Assembly (NCBI GenBank): GCA_016930595.1
Contig: JAFGGJ010000008.1
Span: 1 to 64,000 of the forward strand
Source of the DNA: Planctomycetota bacterium
GTDB lineage: Bacteria; Planctomycetota; SZUA-567; JAFGGJ01
Length of the DNA stretch: 64,000 nucleotides
Reading direction: 5' to 3'
Shown here: in pieces, positions 1 through 9,629 of the stretch
How positions within the stretch are numbered: position 1 is the first letter of the stretch
Layout: each line of letters begins with the position of its first letter
Made by a program: the position numbers and the translations under genes
Notes under the pieces: generated by a model
Seen by the model: the letters and a program-made list of their open reading frames with translations, nothing else
The model's database searches: none
What the model was told of the DNA's origin: nothing

Positions 1-84
1 CGAAAAGCCGTCCTTCGCGCAAGAACAGGAACACTTATTATTCGGCGCGATAACGGCGCAAGAGGAAAAGCGCCGTTTGCGCCT

Positions 85-108
85 CCCACCCACCCCTGCG
101 CCTGCGGC
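85..108 (+). repeat. GC-rich 24-bp dispersed repeat core
   Basis: The core is CCCACCCACCCC, three variable bases, then GCCTGCGGC. The same core recurs inverted and tandem at 231-278 and again at 3013-3036. Downstream sequence (CGGCAAGGAAGGTTT, 120-134) resembles that after the last copy at 3292-3309. Bases 1-278 hold no gene I can support. A small inverted repeat, AACGGCGC (52-59) with GCGCCGTT (70-77), lies just upstream of this copy. Confidence 0.7.
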
Positions 109-230
109 CCCCCGCCTGTCGGCAAGGAAGGTTTGTTTTCGCGCAGGACCAGGGATACTGGCGTCGGAAACGGAGTGACCAAGCCCGTACGGTAAAGCGG
201 TGTACTGCTGCAGTATTGCTTTATATGCAG

Positions 231-278
231 GCCGCAGGCAGCGGGGTGGGTGGGGCCGCAGGCGCTGGGGTGGGTGGG
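231..278 (-). repeat. Two tandem inverted copies of the 24-bp GC-rich core
   Basis: Two copies of the core (231-254 and 255-278) lie head to tail in the orientation opposite to the copy at 85-108. They abut the TGA stop of the ABC exporter gene at 279-281. A TTATATGCA stretch next to them (221-229) also follows the last right-hand copy (TTTATATGCA, 3306-3315), so the repeated unit is longer than 24 bp. Confidence 0.7.
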
Positions 279-2264
<1,986 letters not shown>

Positions 2265-2274
2265 TGTGTTCTCC

Positions 2275-2898
2275 CTAAGATGCTATTCCATCGAGTATTA
2301 TGTCTGCGGCGGCGGCACCGATATCATCGATGCTCCTGCCGCTCAACTGGCCGACAAGGCCGCGCACCATGCCGAAAACGGCGGCCGTGACGATCGCGCC
2401 GTCAACGGGGCGGAATTCGCCGTGAGAGACGCCGTTTTCGACGGTGGTGCGAATGATGTTCCTGACTTCAGTCCAGCGTTCCCGGATGCTGGAGCCGCCG
2501 TCCTGGCGCCCGCAGCGGAAGGCTCTTTCGTGGTGCATGATGCGGAACATGTTGCCGTTTTCCATGAAGAATTCGACGAGGCGGCGGACGATGGCCCGGA
2601 GTCTTTCCCTGTACGGTATAGTCTCATCATGCTTCATAGTGTGTATGACATCGACAATTTCATCGAAAGCGGATTCGACACAGGCGACGAAGAGATCTTC
2701 CTTGCTGGCAAAATACCTGTAAATGGTGCCTTTGCCGATAGCTGCGGCGGTGGCGACATCGTCCATAAGAACGGCATGGTAATCCTGTGTGGCAAAAAGC
2801 GAGGTGGCTTCGCGAATGACGTCCGAGCGCTTACGCAAGGCTCGGCCGGACAAGGGTTTACTGGCCGAATGGTGGACTGTGTTGACCTGTTCACCCAT
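2275..2898 (-). CDS. TetR family transcriptional repressor
   Basis: A 207-residue regulator. The N-terminal helix-turn-helix has the typical TetR pattern: VIREATSLFATQDYHAV, then DDVATAAAIGKGTIYRYFASKEDLF. The rest is an all-helical ligand-binding/dimerisation domain. I place the start at the ATG at 2898, because GGAGGT lies 7 nt upstream (2906-2911); a longer TTG reading from 2913 would overlap that site. Two palindromes lie just upstream, so autorepression is likely. The ABC exporter gene begins 10 bp downstream and is almost certainly co-regulated. The inducing ligand is unknown. Confidence 0.92.
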   Translation of the reverse strand: MGEQVNTVHHSASKPLSGRALRKRSDVIREATSLFATQDYHAVLMDDVATAAAIGKGTIYRYFASKEDLFVACVESAFDEIVDVIHTMKHDETIPYRERLRAIVRRLVEFFMENGNMFRIMHHERAFRCGRQDGGSSIRERWTEVRNIIRTTVENGVSHGEFRPVDGAIVTAAVFGMVRGLVGQLSGRSIDDIGAAAADIILDGIAS

Positions 2899-2926
2899 TG
2901 CATTTACCTCCAATCCCGCTTTTCTG

Positions 2927-2968
2927 ACTGACCGGTCAGTTAGAACTGACCGGTCAGTTCTATTTCAA
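2927..2968 (-). promoter_or_regulatory. Tandem palindromic TetR operators with overlapping promoter
   Basis: Two perfect copies of ACTGACCGGTCAGT lie at 2927-2940 and 2945-2958. Their centres are 18 bp apart. The second extends to a perfect 22-bp palindrome (2941-2962). On the minus strand a TTGAAA (2963-2968) and a TCTAAC (2939-2944) spaced 18 bp make a plausible -35/-10 pair, so a bound repressor would occlude RNA polymerase. Such symmetric sites next to a tetR gene are typical of TetR dimers. Confidence 0.85.
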
Positions 2969-3012
2969 AGTTTACCCGGGATCCGGGCGATGTCAAACAA
3001 AAAATAAAAAAA

Positions 3013-3300
3013 CCCACCCACCCCATTGCCTGCGGCGCGCGTGCCTTCGGCAATTAAGCATAACTGTCGAGCAAGACCCCTGGCGGGGAAAGATCCCGCC
3101 CACCCCATTGCCTGCGGCGCGCGTGCCTTCGGCAATTAAGCATAACTATCGAGCAAGACCCCTGGCGGGGAAAGATCCCGCCCACCCCATTGCCTGCGGC
3201 GCGCGTGCCTTCGGCAATTAAGCATAACTGTCGAGCAAGACCCCTGGCGGGGAAGGGTCCCGCCCACCCCATTGCCTGCGGCGCGCGTGCCTTCGGCCAA
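3013..3300 (+). repeat. 82-bp tandem repeat array, about 3.5 copies
   Basis: Four successive units have an exact 82-bp period (ATTGCC at 3025, 3107, 3189, 3271). The first begins with the 24-bp core. Units 2-4 begin with the shortened CGCCCACCCCATTGCCTGCGGC-type form. The last diverges after CTTCGGC. Copies differ by only a few substitutions (for example ACTGTCG versus ACTATCG). There is no gene between the tetR operators and 3443. Apparent ORFs here are repeat artefacts. Confidence 0.92.
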
Positions 3301-3373
3301 GAAGGTTTATATGCACGTGGTCTTGTGCGTGAGTCGCGTTCAATTGCCGAAGGCAGGGACGGCACAGCCGGTT

Positions 3374-3385
3374 GGGGTGGGTGGG
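3374..3385 (-). repeat. Partial inverted copy of the GC-rich repeat core
   Basis: GGGGTGGGTGGG is the inverted first half of the core described at 85-108. It is the rightmost trace of the repeat family and lies 57 bp before the next gene. Confidence 0.5.
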
Positions 3386-3442
3386 AGAAAGGGTAACCGG
3401 AGGCCGATTGCGCTGTAGAGAACTTAAGGAAAGGGCGTTCGC

Positions 3443-4582
3443 ATGGGCAGGATACGCAATCACTGGGAGCGATACTGGATTCACTACGTCCTGCTGGCGC
3501 CTCTGGCAGCAAGCCTAATCGCCGCCGCGGCGTGCAGGAGGATGCCGGCGGACGGAAGGAGCACGCTACCGGCGGCGGTACCCGTGGCGGCGCCGGCGGG
3601 AAGCGTTCCGCCCGCCGGGACGGTGAAGCTGAGCGGGAGCCCGGAAGAGATCGGTGCGGGGCACGGGAGACTGCTGGGCCCCGAGATACGGACGATGGTG
3701 GACGGGTACGTCAGGGGGTCGGCGGCGTGGGGGGACGAAAGACTGCGGGCGGACCTGCTGGAGAAGACGCGGCGGATGAAGGAGACGCTGCCGGGATGGT
3801 ACGTGAGGGAGCTGAAGGCGTGCGCCGGTGCGGCCGGCGTCGACGAGGACGAGCTGCTGTACGCGCAATGCGAAGGAGACATAAGGCAGTTGTGCACGGC
3901 GTACGCGGCGTTCGGCGCAGGGACGCACGACGGGGAAATGGAGATAGGGAGGAACTTCGACTATTTCGGTTTCGCCGGTATGGAAAGGTGCGCGACGGTG
4001 ACGGCGGTGACGCCGGAAAGGGGAGACGGGCATGCGTTCGTCGTGGTAGGCTGGGCGGGGATACTGGGCGGATGGACGTATTACAACGAAGAGGGTCTTT
4101 TCGTGGCGAACAACCTGGGGGGGCCGCCCGGAGGGTACGCGACGAACGCCGAGGGCATACCGACGCTGATCCTGGAGCGCATCATAGCGCAGAAGGCGGG
4201 CACGACGGGGGAAGCGGTGGAGATGCTGAAGACGCTGCCTCGAATGAGGAACCAGACGCTGCTGCTGGCGCAGTGTGCGAAGGGCGGGAGAGGCGCGGAG
4301 GCGGTGGTGGTCGAGTACGATGCAAAGCGGGTGGCGGTGAAGAAACCGGAGGGGGGTCTCGCGTTCGACACGAGCATAGGGTCGGATGAGAGGCTCATAC
4401 GGCGGATACTGAAGGACGCCGGGAGGCGGCCGGAAGAGGCGATAAAGTCAGCGGGGAACATGCTGACACTGCATTCGGTCGTGGTGCGCCCCGGGGAAGG
4501 GGCGATGTGGGTGGCGCAGGGGCGGCAGGCGCACACGGGGGACTACCGGAAGTACGACCTGGGCGAGCTGCTGGGCCGGTGA
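3443..4582 (+). CDS. C45-family Ntn hydrolase (acyl-CoA:6-APA acyltransferase-like), exported
   Basis: A 379-residue protein. The N-terminus has a membrane segment (about residues 15-30) ending LIAAAAC, which could be a lipoprotein signal with Cys31. The C45 pattern follows: Cys151 in LCTAYAAFG as probable autoproteolytic nucleophile, then GRNFDYFGF, GWAGILGGWTYYNEEGL, and a C-terminal LHSVVVRPGEG segment. Relatives hydrolyse or transfer acyl amides after self-cleavage before the cysteine. The substrate is unknown. The ATG has an AAGGAAAG element 6-13 nt upstream. The coding strand is strongly G-rich. The gene stands alone and converges on the peptidase gene 18 bp away. Confidence 0.8.
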   Translation: MGRIRNHWERYWIHYVLLAPLAASLIAAAACRRMPADGRSTLPAAVPVAAPAGSVPPAGTVKLSGSPEEIGAGHGRLLGPEIRTMVDGYVRGSAAWGDERLRADLLEKTRRMKETLPGWYVRELKACAGAAGVDEDELLYAQCEGDIRQLCTAYAAFGAGTHDGEMEIGRNFDYFGFAGMERCATVTAVTPERGDGHAFVVVGWAGILGGWTYYNEEGLFVANNLGGPPGGYATNAEGIPTLILERIIAQKAGTTGEAVEMLKTLPRMRNQTLLLAQCAKGGRGAEAVVVEYDAKRVAVKKPEGGLAFDTSIGSDERLIRRILKDAGRRPEEAIKSAGNMLTLHSVVVRPGEGAMWVAQGRQAHTGDYRKYDLGELLGR

Positions 4583-4600
4583 GGCGGAAGCGGGGCGGGG

Positions 4601-5878
4601 CTACTGTGAGGCCAGGAGGGCGGAGATTTCCGAATCGAGGTAATCTTCCCTGAGGGCGGCGACGGCGAACTTGCGGCCCTTGGCCTTATCCCCCGCCTTG
4701 AAAGCGCAGAGAGCGAGGACGCGCGTGAGCTGGGGATGGCGTGGGAAGCGGGTATCGAGAGGCTCGAGGACGGCGAGTGCGTTCGCGTAGTCTTTTGCGT
4801 AGCAGAGGAACAGGCCCTTGTAGTAGAGGAGTTCGGGGTTATCGGGGTAGAGTACGAGGCCTGCATTGAGGTGTGCAAGTGCTTCGCGGGGCTTGTTATC
4901 GAGGAGCATTTTCTGGACGACGCGTGAGTATTCGAAGTGAGGGATGATGAAGCGGAGAATGTACTGCTGCCATTCGTCGTTGAGAGACTGAAGGTCTTTT
5001 TTAGAAAAGACGGCGGTGCGGCCGCTGCAGAAGGAGGTGACGAGACGGTTGAACCAGATTTCACCGGCCTTGCCGTGCGAGAGGACGTAGTTGATGAGGC
5101 ACCAGGCCTGAGCGTAGAGGCAGGTGGGGTCTTCGGACTTGAGCCAGAGTGCGTCGGAAGCGGACATGAGGGCGACGAGGTCGGGTTCTTTCTGGGGAGG
5201 GGGATTTTTGAGGAGGCCTTTGCGCATGGCGTAGATGTAAGTGGAGTAGCTGGAGCGCCAGATTTCTTCGGAGATGTTGCGGTCGACACTGAACCTGACG
5301 TCCCAGGTTTCGAAGTTGGTGGCGGTACCTTCATCGAACCAGCGCGGGAAGGGCCTGCCGATGTAGAAGTGGAGGAGCTGGTGGGTGCCTTCGTGGAAGA
5401 GGGTCTTGTGGAGTTTTTCTTCGCCGGGGGCGGCGTTGCCGAAGAGGGCGTAGCGGTTGTTGGCGGAGAGGAAAAGCCCGGCGCTCCATTCGGGGAGATC
5501 CTGCTTGAGGCCGGCCCATTCGCTGACGGCGGCGAGGTAGGAAGCGTGGTCCTTCATGGCGTAGAGCTGTGGGCGGTAACGGACGCGGAAGGCCCCGGTG
5601 AAAACGGTGGAGAAATCCCGATAGAACTCGTCCATCCTGACGGCGGTGGCAAGGGCGTAGTCGCGGGAGACGTCCGTGCGGACGTGGTAGGAATCAAGCA
5701 TGACTTCCCAGAACCTGTCCGTCCTGACGACGTGTTTTTCGGCGAGGGCGGCCTTGTCCTGGTCGGAGAGCTTCTGGAATTCGATCCACGTGATGCGTCT
5801 GGGGGAGGCTGCGGAGGCATGAAGAGAAAGGAGGGCGGGCACAAGGGCCGCGGGGAGCGTGCGAGCGAGGCGCATCAT
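4601..5878 (-). CDS. Secreted zinc metallopeptidase (HEGTH) with C-terminal TPR-like repeats
   Basis: A 425-residue exported protein with a signal peptide (MMRLARTLPAALVPALLSLHASA). The zinc site HEGTHQLLH is near residue 160. RWFDEGTAT follows about 20 residues later and probably supplies the third ligand Glu, the arrangement of DUF1570/gluzincin-like peptidases. The C-terminal quarter (AHLNAGLVLYPDNPELLYY onward) reads as tetratricopeptide repeats. I chose the ATG at 5878 because GGAAGG precedes it by 5 nt; the adjacent ATG at 5875 is equally possible. It lies 84 bp downstream of ridA on the same strand and may be read through from that operon. The substrate is unknown. Confidence 0.78.
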   Translation of the reverse strand: MMRLARTLPAALVPALLSLHASAASPRRITWIEFQKLSDQDKAALAEKHVVRTDRFWEVMLDSYHVRTDVSRDYALATAVRMDEFYRDFSTVFTGAFRVRYRPQLYAMKDHASYLAAVSEWAGLKQDLPEWSAGLFLSANNRYALFGNAAPGEEKLHKTLFHEGTHQLLHFYIGRPFPRWFDEGTATNFETWDVRFSVDRNISEEIWRSSYSTYIYAMRKGLLKNPPPQKEPDLVALMSASDALWLKSEDPTCLYAQAWCLINYVLSHGKAGEIWFNRLVTSFCSGRTAVFSKKDLQSLNDEWQQYILRFIIPHFEYSRVVQKMLLDNKPREALAHLNAGLVLYPDNPELLYYKGLFLCYAKDYANALAVLEPLDTRFPRHPQLTRVLALCAFKAGDKAKGRKFAVAALREDYLDSEISALLASQ

Positions 5879-5962
5879 GTATTCCTTCCGGAGAAAAGGC
5901 GCTCCGGGGAAGCGGCGGCGGGAGCGCACTACAATATCAGACGCACGAAGAGCGGAAAAGGT

Positions 5963-6346
5963 TCAGAATTCATGAGCAACGGCCTGGATTTCGATGGGGG
6001 CGCCTTTAGGAAGTGCGGCGACCTGGACGGCGGTGCGGGCCGGCGGGGCGGAAGGGAAGTACTTCGAGTAGACGTCGTTCATGGCGGGGAAATCGTTGAT
6101 ATCTGCAAGGAAGACGGTGACGGAAACGACGTCGTCGAGTGTGAGGCCGGCGTCGCTGAGGACGGAGCGGAGGTTGGCAAGGCACTGTTCGGTGGCGGCG
6201 GAGACATCGGAGGTGATGATTTCACCGGTTTCGGGGACGACGGGTATCTGGCCGGAGAGGAAGACGAGGCCGGCGGCGCGAACGGCCTGGGAGTAGGCGC
6301 CGACGGGGGCTGGGGCGTTGACGGGAGGGATGATTTCCCTGGGCAT
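5963..6346 (-). CDS. ridA: RidA family reactive enamine/imine deaminase
   Basis: A 127-residue YjgF/YER057c/UK114-type protein. RidA hydrolyses reactive 2-aminoacrylate-type imines made by PLP enzymes, as a cytosolic homotrimer. Visible family motifs are PVGAYSQAV near the N-terminus, FLSGQIPV, and the C-terminal PARTAVQVAALPKGAPIEI, whose Arg binds the substrate carboxylate. The ATG at 6346 has AAAGGA 9 nt upstream and lies 1 bp after the hldE stop. A longer open frame upstream is low-complexity and overlaps hldE, so I reject it. It is the last clear member of the rseP operon. Confidence 0.92.
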   Translation of the reverse strand: MPREIIPPVNAPAPVGAYSQAVRAAGLVFLSGQIPVVPETGEIITSDVSAATEQCLANLRSVLSDAGLTLDDVVSVTVFLADINDFPAMNDVYSKYFPSAPPARTAVQVAALPKGAPIEIQAVAHEF

Positions 6347-6347
6347 G

Positions 6348-7802
6348 TCAGGTGGTCCTTTCATTCCTGATACGGGAGACGATGCTGGAGGTGCTGTCGC
6401 CGGAGGAGAGGGGGACAAGGTAGACGCGGCCGCCGCGTGATTCGACGACGTCCCAGCCGACGACTTCCTCCTTGGAGTAATCGCCGCCCTTGACGAGGAC
6501 GTCGGGCTGAACCGCCGTGATGAGTTCGAGAGGGGTATCTTCGTCAAAGAGGACGACGAGGTCGACGGCTTCCATGGCGGAAAGGACGCGAGCGCGCCCT
6601 TCCTGGCCGATAACCGGGCGCTCGGGACCCTTGAGGCGCCTGACGGAGTCGTCGGTATTGACGCCGACGATGAGCATGTCGCCCTGGGAGCGCGCCCGTT
6701 CGAGAGAGCGGACGTGGCCGGCGTGGATGAGGTCGAAGCAGCCGTTGGTGAAGACTACCGAGCGGCCGAGACGGCGGGCGTCTTCGGCGTAGCGCGCCGC
6801 GGAGGAGCGATCAACGACCTTGTGGGAAGCGTCGCCCATGACGTGGCCGACGTAGCGGATCATGTCGAGGCGGCTGAGGGTGCCGACGCCGAACTGCTGG
6901 ACGATGACTGCGCCGGCAACATTGGCGAGACGTGCGGCGGCCAGGAGGTCTTCGCCGCCGGCAAGAGCCAGGCACATGACGGCGGCGACGGCATCGCCTG
7001 CGCCGGTAACGTCGAAGACGTCGACGGGGCGGGTTTCGACCAGCGTGGCGTCGCCGCCCGGGGAGACGAGGAGGATGCCTTCGGCGCCGAGCGTGACGGC
7101 GACGGAGGAGCCGGTCTGGGCGGCGATGACGGCACCGGCATCTGCGGCGAGTTCACGCGAGTCGCGAAGGCCGGCGGCGAGGGCGGCTTCGTGGTTATTG
7201 GGGGTAAGAACGGTCGCCCCGCGATAACGCGCGAAATTGCGGCCGTTGGGATCGACAACGACCGGGATGGAAGATTCGGCGGCGCAGCGGAGGGCGGCCT
7301 GAACGACGACGTCGGAGAGAACGCCCTTGCCGTAGTCTTCCAGGACGATGCCTGCGGCGTTTTGAGCAGCGGAGGAAACGGCGGCGACGAGACCGGCCTG
7401 CTCGGCGTCCGAAAGCGGCGAGGAATCTTCGTGGTCAAGGCGGAGGACCTGCTGGTGGCGTGCGATGAGGCGCGACTTGACGGTGGTGGGGCGGGGGGTA
7501 TCAACGAGGAAGGAGAGGTCGACGCCGGAAGCCGCCAGGGCGGAACGGAGCACAGAGGCGGGCTCATCGGAGCCGACGAGGCCGACGAGGCGTGCCGGTG
7601 CGCCGAGGCCGGCGATTTTGGAGGCGACGTTTGCGGCGCCGCCGACGAGATCGGAGGAACGGCGGCTGAGCAGGACGGGGATGGGTGCTTCGGGGCTGAT
7701 GCGTTCCACGTCGCCTTCGATGTAGCGGTCAAGCATGACGTCGCCGACGACCAGGACGGGGGAGGAGGAGAGGTTCTGGATTTTTTCGATGAGCGTCTTC
7801 AA
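6348..7802 (-). CDS. hldE: Bifunctional heptose 7-phosphate kinase / heptose 1-phosphate adenylyltransferase
   Basis: This enzyme makes ADP-heptose for the LPS inner core by two separate steps. The N-terminal ribokinase-type domain (about residues 1-320) has GDVMLDRYIEG, LVGGAANVA and the catalytic loop DVTGAGDAV near residue 264. The C-terminal nucleotidyltransferase domain begins near residue 345 with TNGCFDLIHAGHV and ends with LVKGGDYSKEEVVG. Length (484) is normal for the fused form. No ATG fits. The TTG at 7802 has GGAGG at 7 nt, whereas the alternative TTG at 7808 has it at 1 nt. The upstream stop lies 2 bp away. Presence of this gene implies a heptose-containing LPS or another ADP-heptose product. 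Confidence 0.93.
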   Translation of the reverse strand: MKTLIEKIQNLSSSPVLVVGDVMLDRYIEGDVERISPEAPIPVLLSRRSSDLVGGAANVASKIAGLGAPARLVGLVGSDEPASVLRSALAASGVDLSFLVDTPRPTTVKSRLIARHQQVLRLDHEDSSPLSDAEQAGLVAAVSSAAQNAAGIVLEDYGKGVLSDVVVQAALRCAAESSIPVVVDPNGRNFARYRGATVLTPNNHEAALAAGLRDSRELAADAGAVIAAQTGSSVAVTLGAEGILLVSPGGDATLVETRPVDVFDVTGAGDAVAAVMCLALAGGEDLLAAARLANVAGAVIVQQFGVGTLSRLDMIRYVGHVMGDASHKVVDRSSAARYAEDARRLGRSVVFTNGCFDLIHAGHVRSLERARSQGDMLIVGVNTDDSVRRLKGPERPVIGQEGRARVLSAMEAVDLVVLFDEDTPLELITAVQPDVLVKGGDYSKEEVVGWDVVESRGGRVYLVPLSSGDSTSSIVSRIRNERTT

Positions 7803-7804
7803 TA

Positions 7805-8728
7805 TCAAGCCTCCGAGAGCACGGCCCAGCGCAGCATGGGGAGCAATTCCTCAAAGCGCCCCTGGACAAAGATACTGTCGCCGGGAGGGCGTTCCAAGAC
7901 ATTTTTTTCAGGACGGTAATGGCGGAACTGGTCGATGACGGCGGTGGTCATGGCGTCGAGGGAGGAGCCGAGGTTACAGGCGATACTGAGGACCTTGAGG
8001 AAGACTTCGGGCAATATGACGGCGGAGCCGACGTTGACGAACACACCGCCGTCAAGGGACGAGACGGTGGCGGCGAGAGAGAGGAAATCGGCGTGGCTTG
8101 CGGAGCCGACAGCGGCGGCGGGGAATTCCGGATGCATGCTGACGATGTCGGTGCCGATGGCGACGTGGGCGGTGACGGGGAGGCCGAGCTCGAGGGCGGA
8201 GGCAAGGATGGAAGGATAGGAGGTACGGCCATAGAGGAGTATTTCCCGTGCGACGGAGGAGGCGAGGCCGGAAGCGGACGAGGCGGCCCTGAGTGCGGCG
8301 CGTGCGAAATGGAGGGAGGTTTCGACGGAAAAGCCGAAGTCGCCGGAAGGGAGGCGCGAGGCGACGTCTTCGCTGGTCCTGCCGGCGAGTGCGAGTTCAA
8401 TTTCATGGATGAGGAAGGCTCCGTTGACGGCAACGGCGGTGATGAAGCCGCGCTTCATGAGGTCGACGATGACGGGAGAAAGGCCGAGCTTGACGGTATG
8501 AGCGCCGGAAGCCCATACGACGGGGCGGGAAGCACGGCGGGCGGAGGAGATCTTGAGAGCCAGGCGGTCGAGGGCGAAGCCTGCGGCCCTGTCGGCAAGG
8601 GCTTCGACGGCCCTGAAAGCGGGAGGGGGGGGGTCGAGCGGGCAGAGGTTGCGGATGGATTCCAGGGAAGGGCGGTCGAAGAGAGAGTGCCGGCGGAGAA
8701 GCGACAGGTCCGGAACGGGAGGGCGCAT
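7805..8728 (-). CDS. Deoxyhypusine-synthase-like protein of unknown function
   Basis: A 307-residue protein. Segments such as VVWASGAHTVKLGLSPVIV, DLMKRGFITAVAVNGAF and GGVFVNVGSAVILPEVFL resemble the Rossmann-like deoxyhypusine synthase family, including bacterial members not tied to eIF5A. Bacteria lack eIF5A, so a true hypusine role is unlikely; a polyamine or NAD-dependent reaction is possible. The ATG at 8728 has GGGAGA 6 nt upstream; an ATG at 8746 overlaps the DUF89 stop (TGATG) and is the alternative. It sits between DUF89 and hldE, suggesting a link to sugar-phosphate or envelope metabolism. The family call rests on pattern recognition only. Confidence 0.6.
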   Translation of the reverse strand: MRPPVPDLSLLRRHSLFDRPSLESIRNLCPLDPPPPAFRAVEALADRAAGFALDRLALKISSARRASRPVVWASGAHTVKLGLSPVIVDLMKRGFITAVAVNGAFLIHEIELALAGRTSEDVASRLPSGDFGFSVETSLHFARAALRAASSASGLASSVAREILLYGRTSYPSILASALELGLPVTAHVAIGTDIVSMHPEFPAAAVGSASHADFLSLAATVSSLDGGVFVNVGSAVILPEVFLKVLSIACNLGSSLDAMTTAVIDQFRHYRPEKNVLERPPGDSIFVQGRFEELLPMLRWAVLSEA

Positions 8729-8745
8729 GGGAAGTCTCCCGGGCA

Positions 8746-9606
8746 TCAGGCAGAGGGCTGGTAATGGTAGAGGACAGTGGAGCCTTCCTCGACGCCGAGT
8801 TCCCTTGCGACAACGGGGCACTTGGCCCTGAGGAGGAAGAAGACGTCCCTGTCAACGCCGTGAAGGGTTTCGAGGTTGGCCTGGCCCTTGGAAATAACGA
8901 CATCGGCGGAATAGAACTCCCGGCGGAAGCCTTCGGAAGCGAGAGGAAGGACGACACCGAGCATATCCTGGGAGGGATCGAGGATGCGAGCGAACTGATC
9001 GATGCCGATATCGCGTGCATCTTCGGCGGTGACGTCGTTGATGATGGGCTTTTTGCGGACGACGGCGACGATATCCCTGCCGCGAAGCTGTTCTATGAGG
9101 AGGCGGTCGAAGGCGGCTTCACCGCAGTTATCGAGGATGATCATGATTTTATCGGCGCTCTTGACGGCGGGTTCAAGATCGGCGAAGGCATCGATGGCAA
9201 GAGGTATGGATTTGGCCTGTTCGACTTCCTGGTCCAGGTCGAAGCGTGAGCCGATGCCGAGGTCGATGATGTTGCCGGCGAGGGAGTAACGTACGGCGGC
9301 GAGGAGCGGGTTATCGGAGGATTCGATTTCCTTGCGGAGTCTTGGGAGAAGTGCGAGTATCTTGCGGTTGTAGCGGCGTTTTTCATCGGCGTAGGGGTCC
9401 TGGGAGCCGAGGATCCTGGTGGCGGCCCTGAGGGCGTCGAAGGAGAGTTCCGCTGGGGAACGTTCAAGGTCGGCGTCGGCGAAGGCTTCCATGGCCTGCT
9501 TGGTGACCTTGGCGACGACCCAGTCATCGTCGCTGACCCTGCGTGCGGTGGAGATGACCTGTGAGAGGATACAGGGGAGACATTCAGGCTGACTGTGCAT
9601 GGGCAT
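8746..9606 (-). CDS. DUF89 / ARMT1-like damage-control phosphatase
   Basis: A 286-residue protein of the DUF89 family, metal-dependent phosphatases that remove harmful or surplus phosphometabolites. Visible marks are CLPC near the N-terminus (typical of the bacterial/archaeal subgroup), IMIILDNCGEAAFDRL with the metal-binding Asp, VVRKKPIINDVTAED, and VVISKGQANLETL with the catalytic-site Lys. ATG at 9606 has AAAGG about 9 nt upstream; a second ATG lies at 9600. It overlaps or abuts the next gene. Its place beside hldE suggests it may clean up sugar phosphates of the heptose route, but this is inference. Confidence 0.85.
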   Translation of the reverse strand: MPMHSQPECLPCILSQVISTARRVSDDDWVVAKVTKQAMEAFADADLERSPAELSFDALRAATRILGSQDPYADEKRRYNRKILALLPRLRKEIESSDNPLLAAVRYSLAGNIIDLGIGSRFDLDQEVEQAKSIPLAIDAFADLEPAVKSADKIMIILDNCGEAAFDRLLIEQLRGRDIVAVVRKKPIINDVTAEDARDIGIDQFARILDPSQDMLGVVLPLASEGFRREFYSADVVISKGQANLETLHGVDRDVFFLLRAKCPVVARELGVEEGSTVLYHYQPSA

Positions 9607-9629
9607 GAGGAGAAGCCTTTCCTTAAAGA

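Noticed and set aside
3013-3300. CRISPR array
   Set aside because: The whole 82-bp unit is repeated with no unique spacers, and no cas gene is present.
3054-3512. Minus-strand ORFs through the 82-bp repeats
   Set aside because: The translation repeats with the DNA unit, shows no family pattern and has no ribosome binding site.
5963-6547. Extended 194-residue RidA
   Set aside because: The first 67 residues are low-complexity Ser/Pro-rich and overlap hldE; the ATG at 6346 has a good Shine-Dalgarno and matches normal RidA length.
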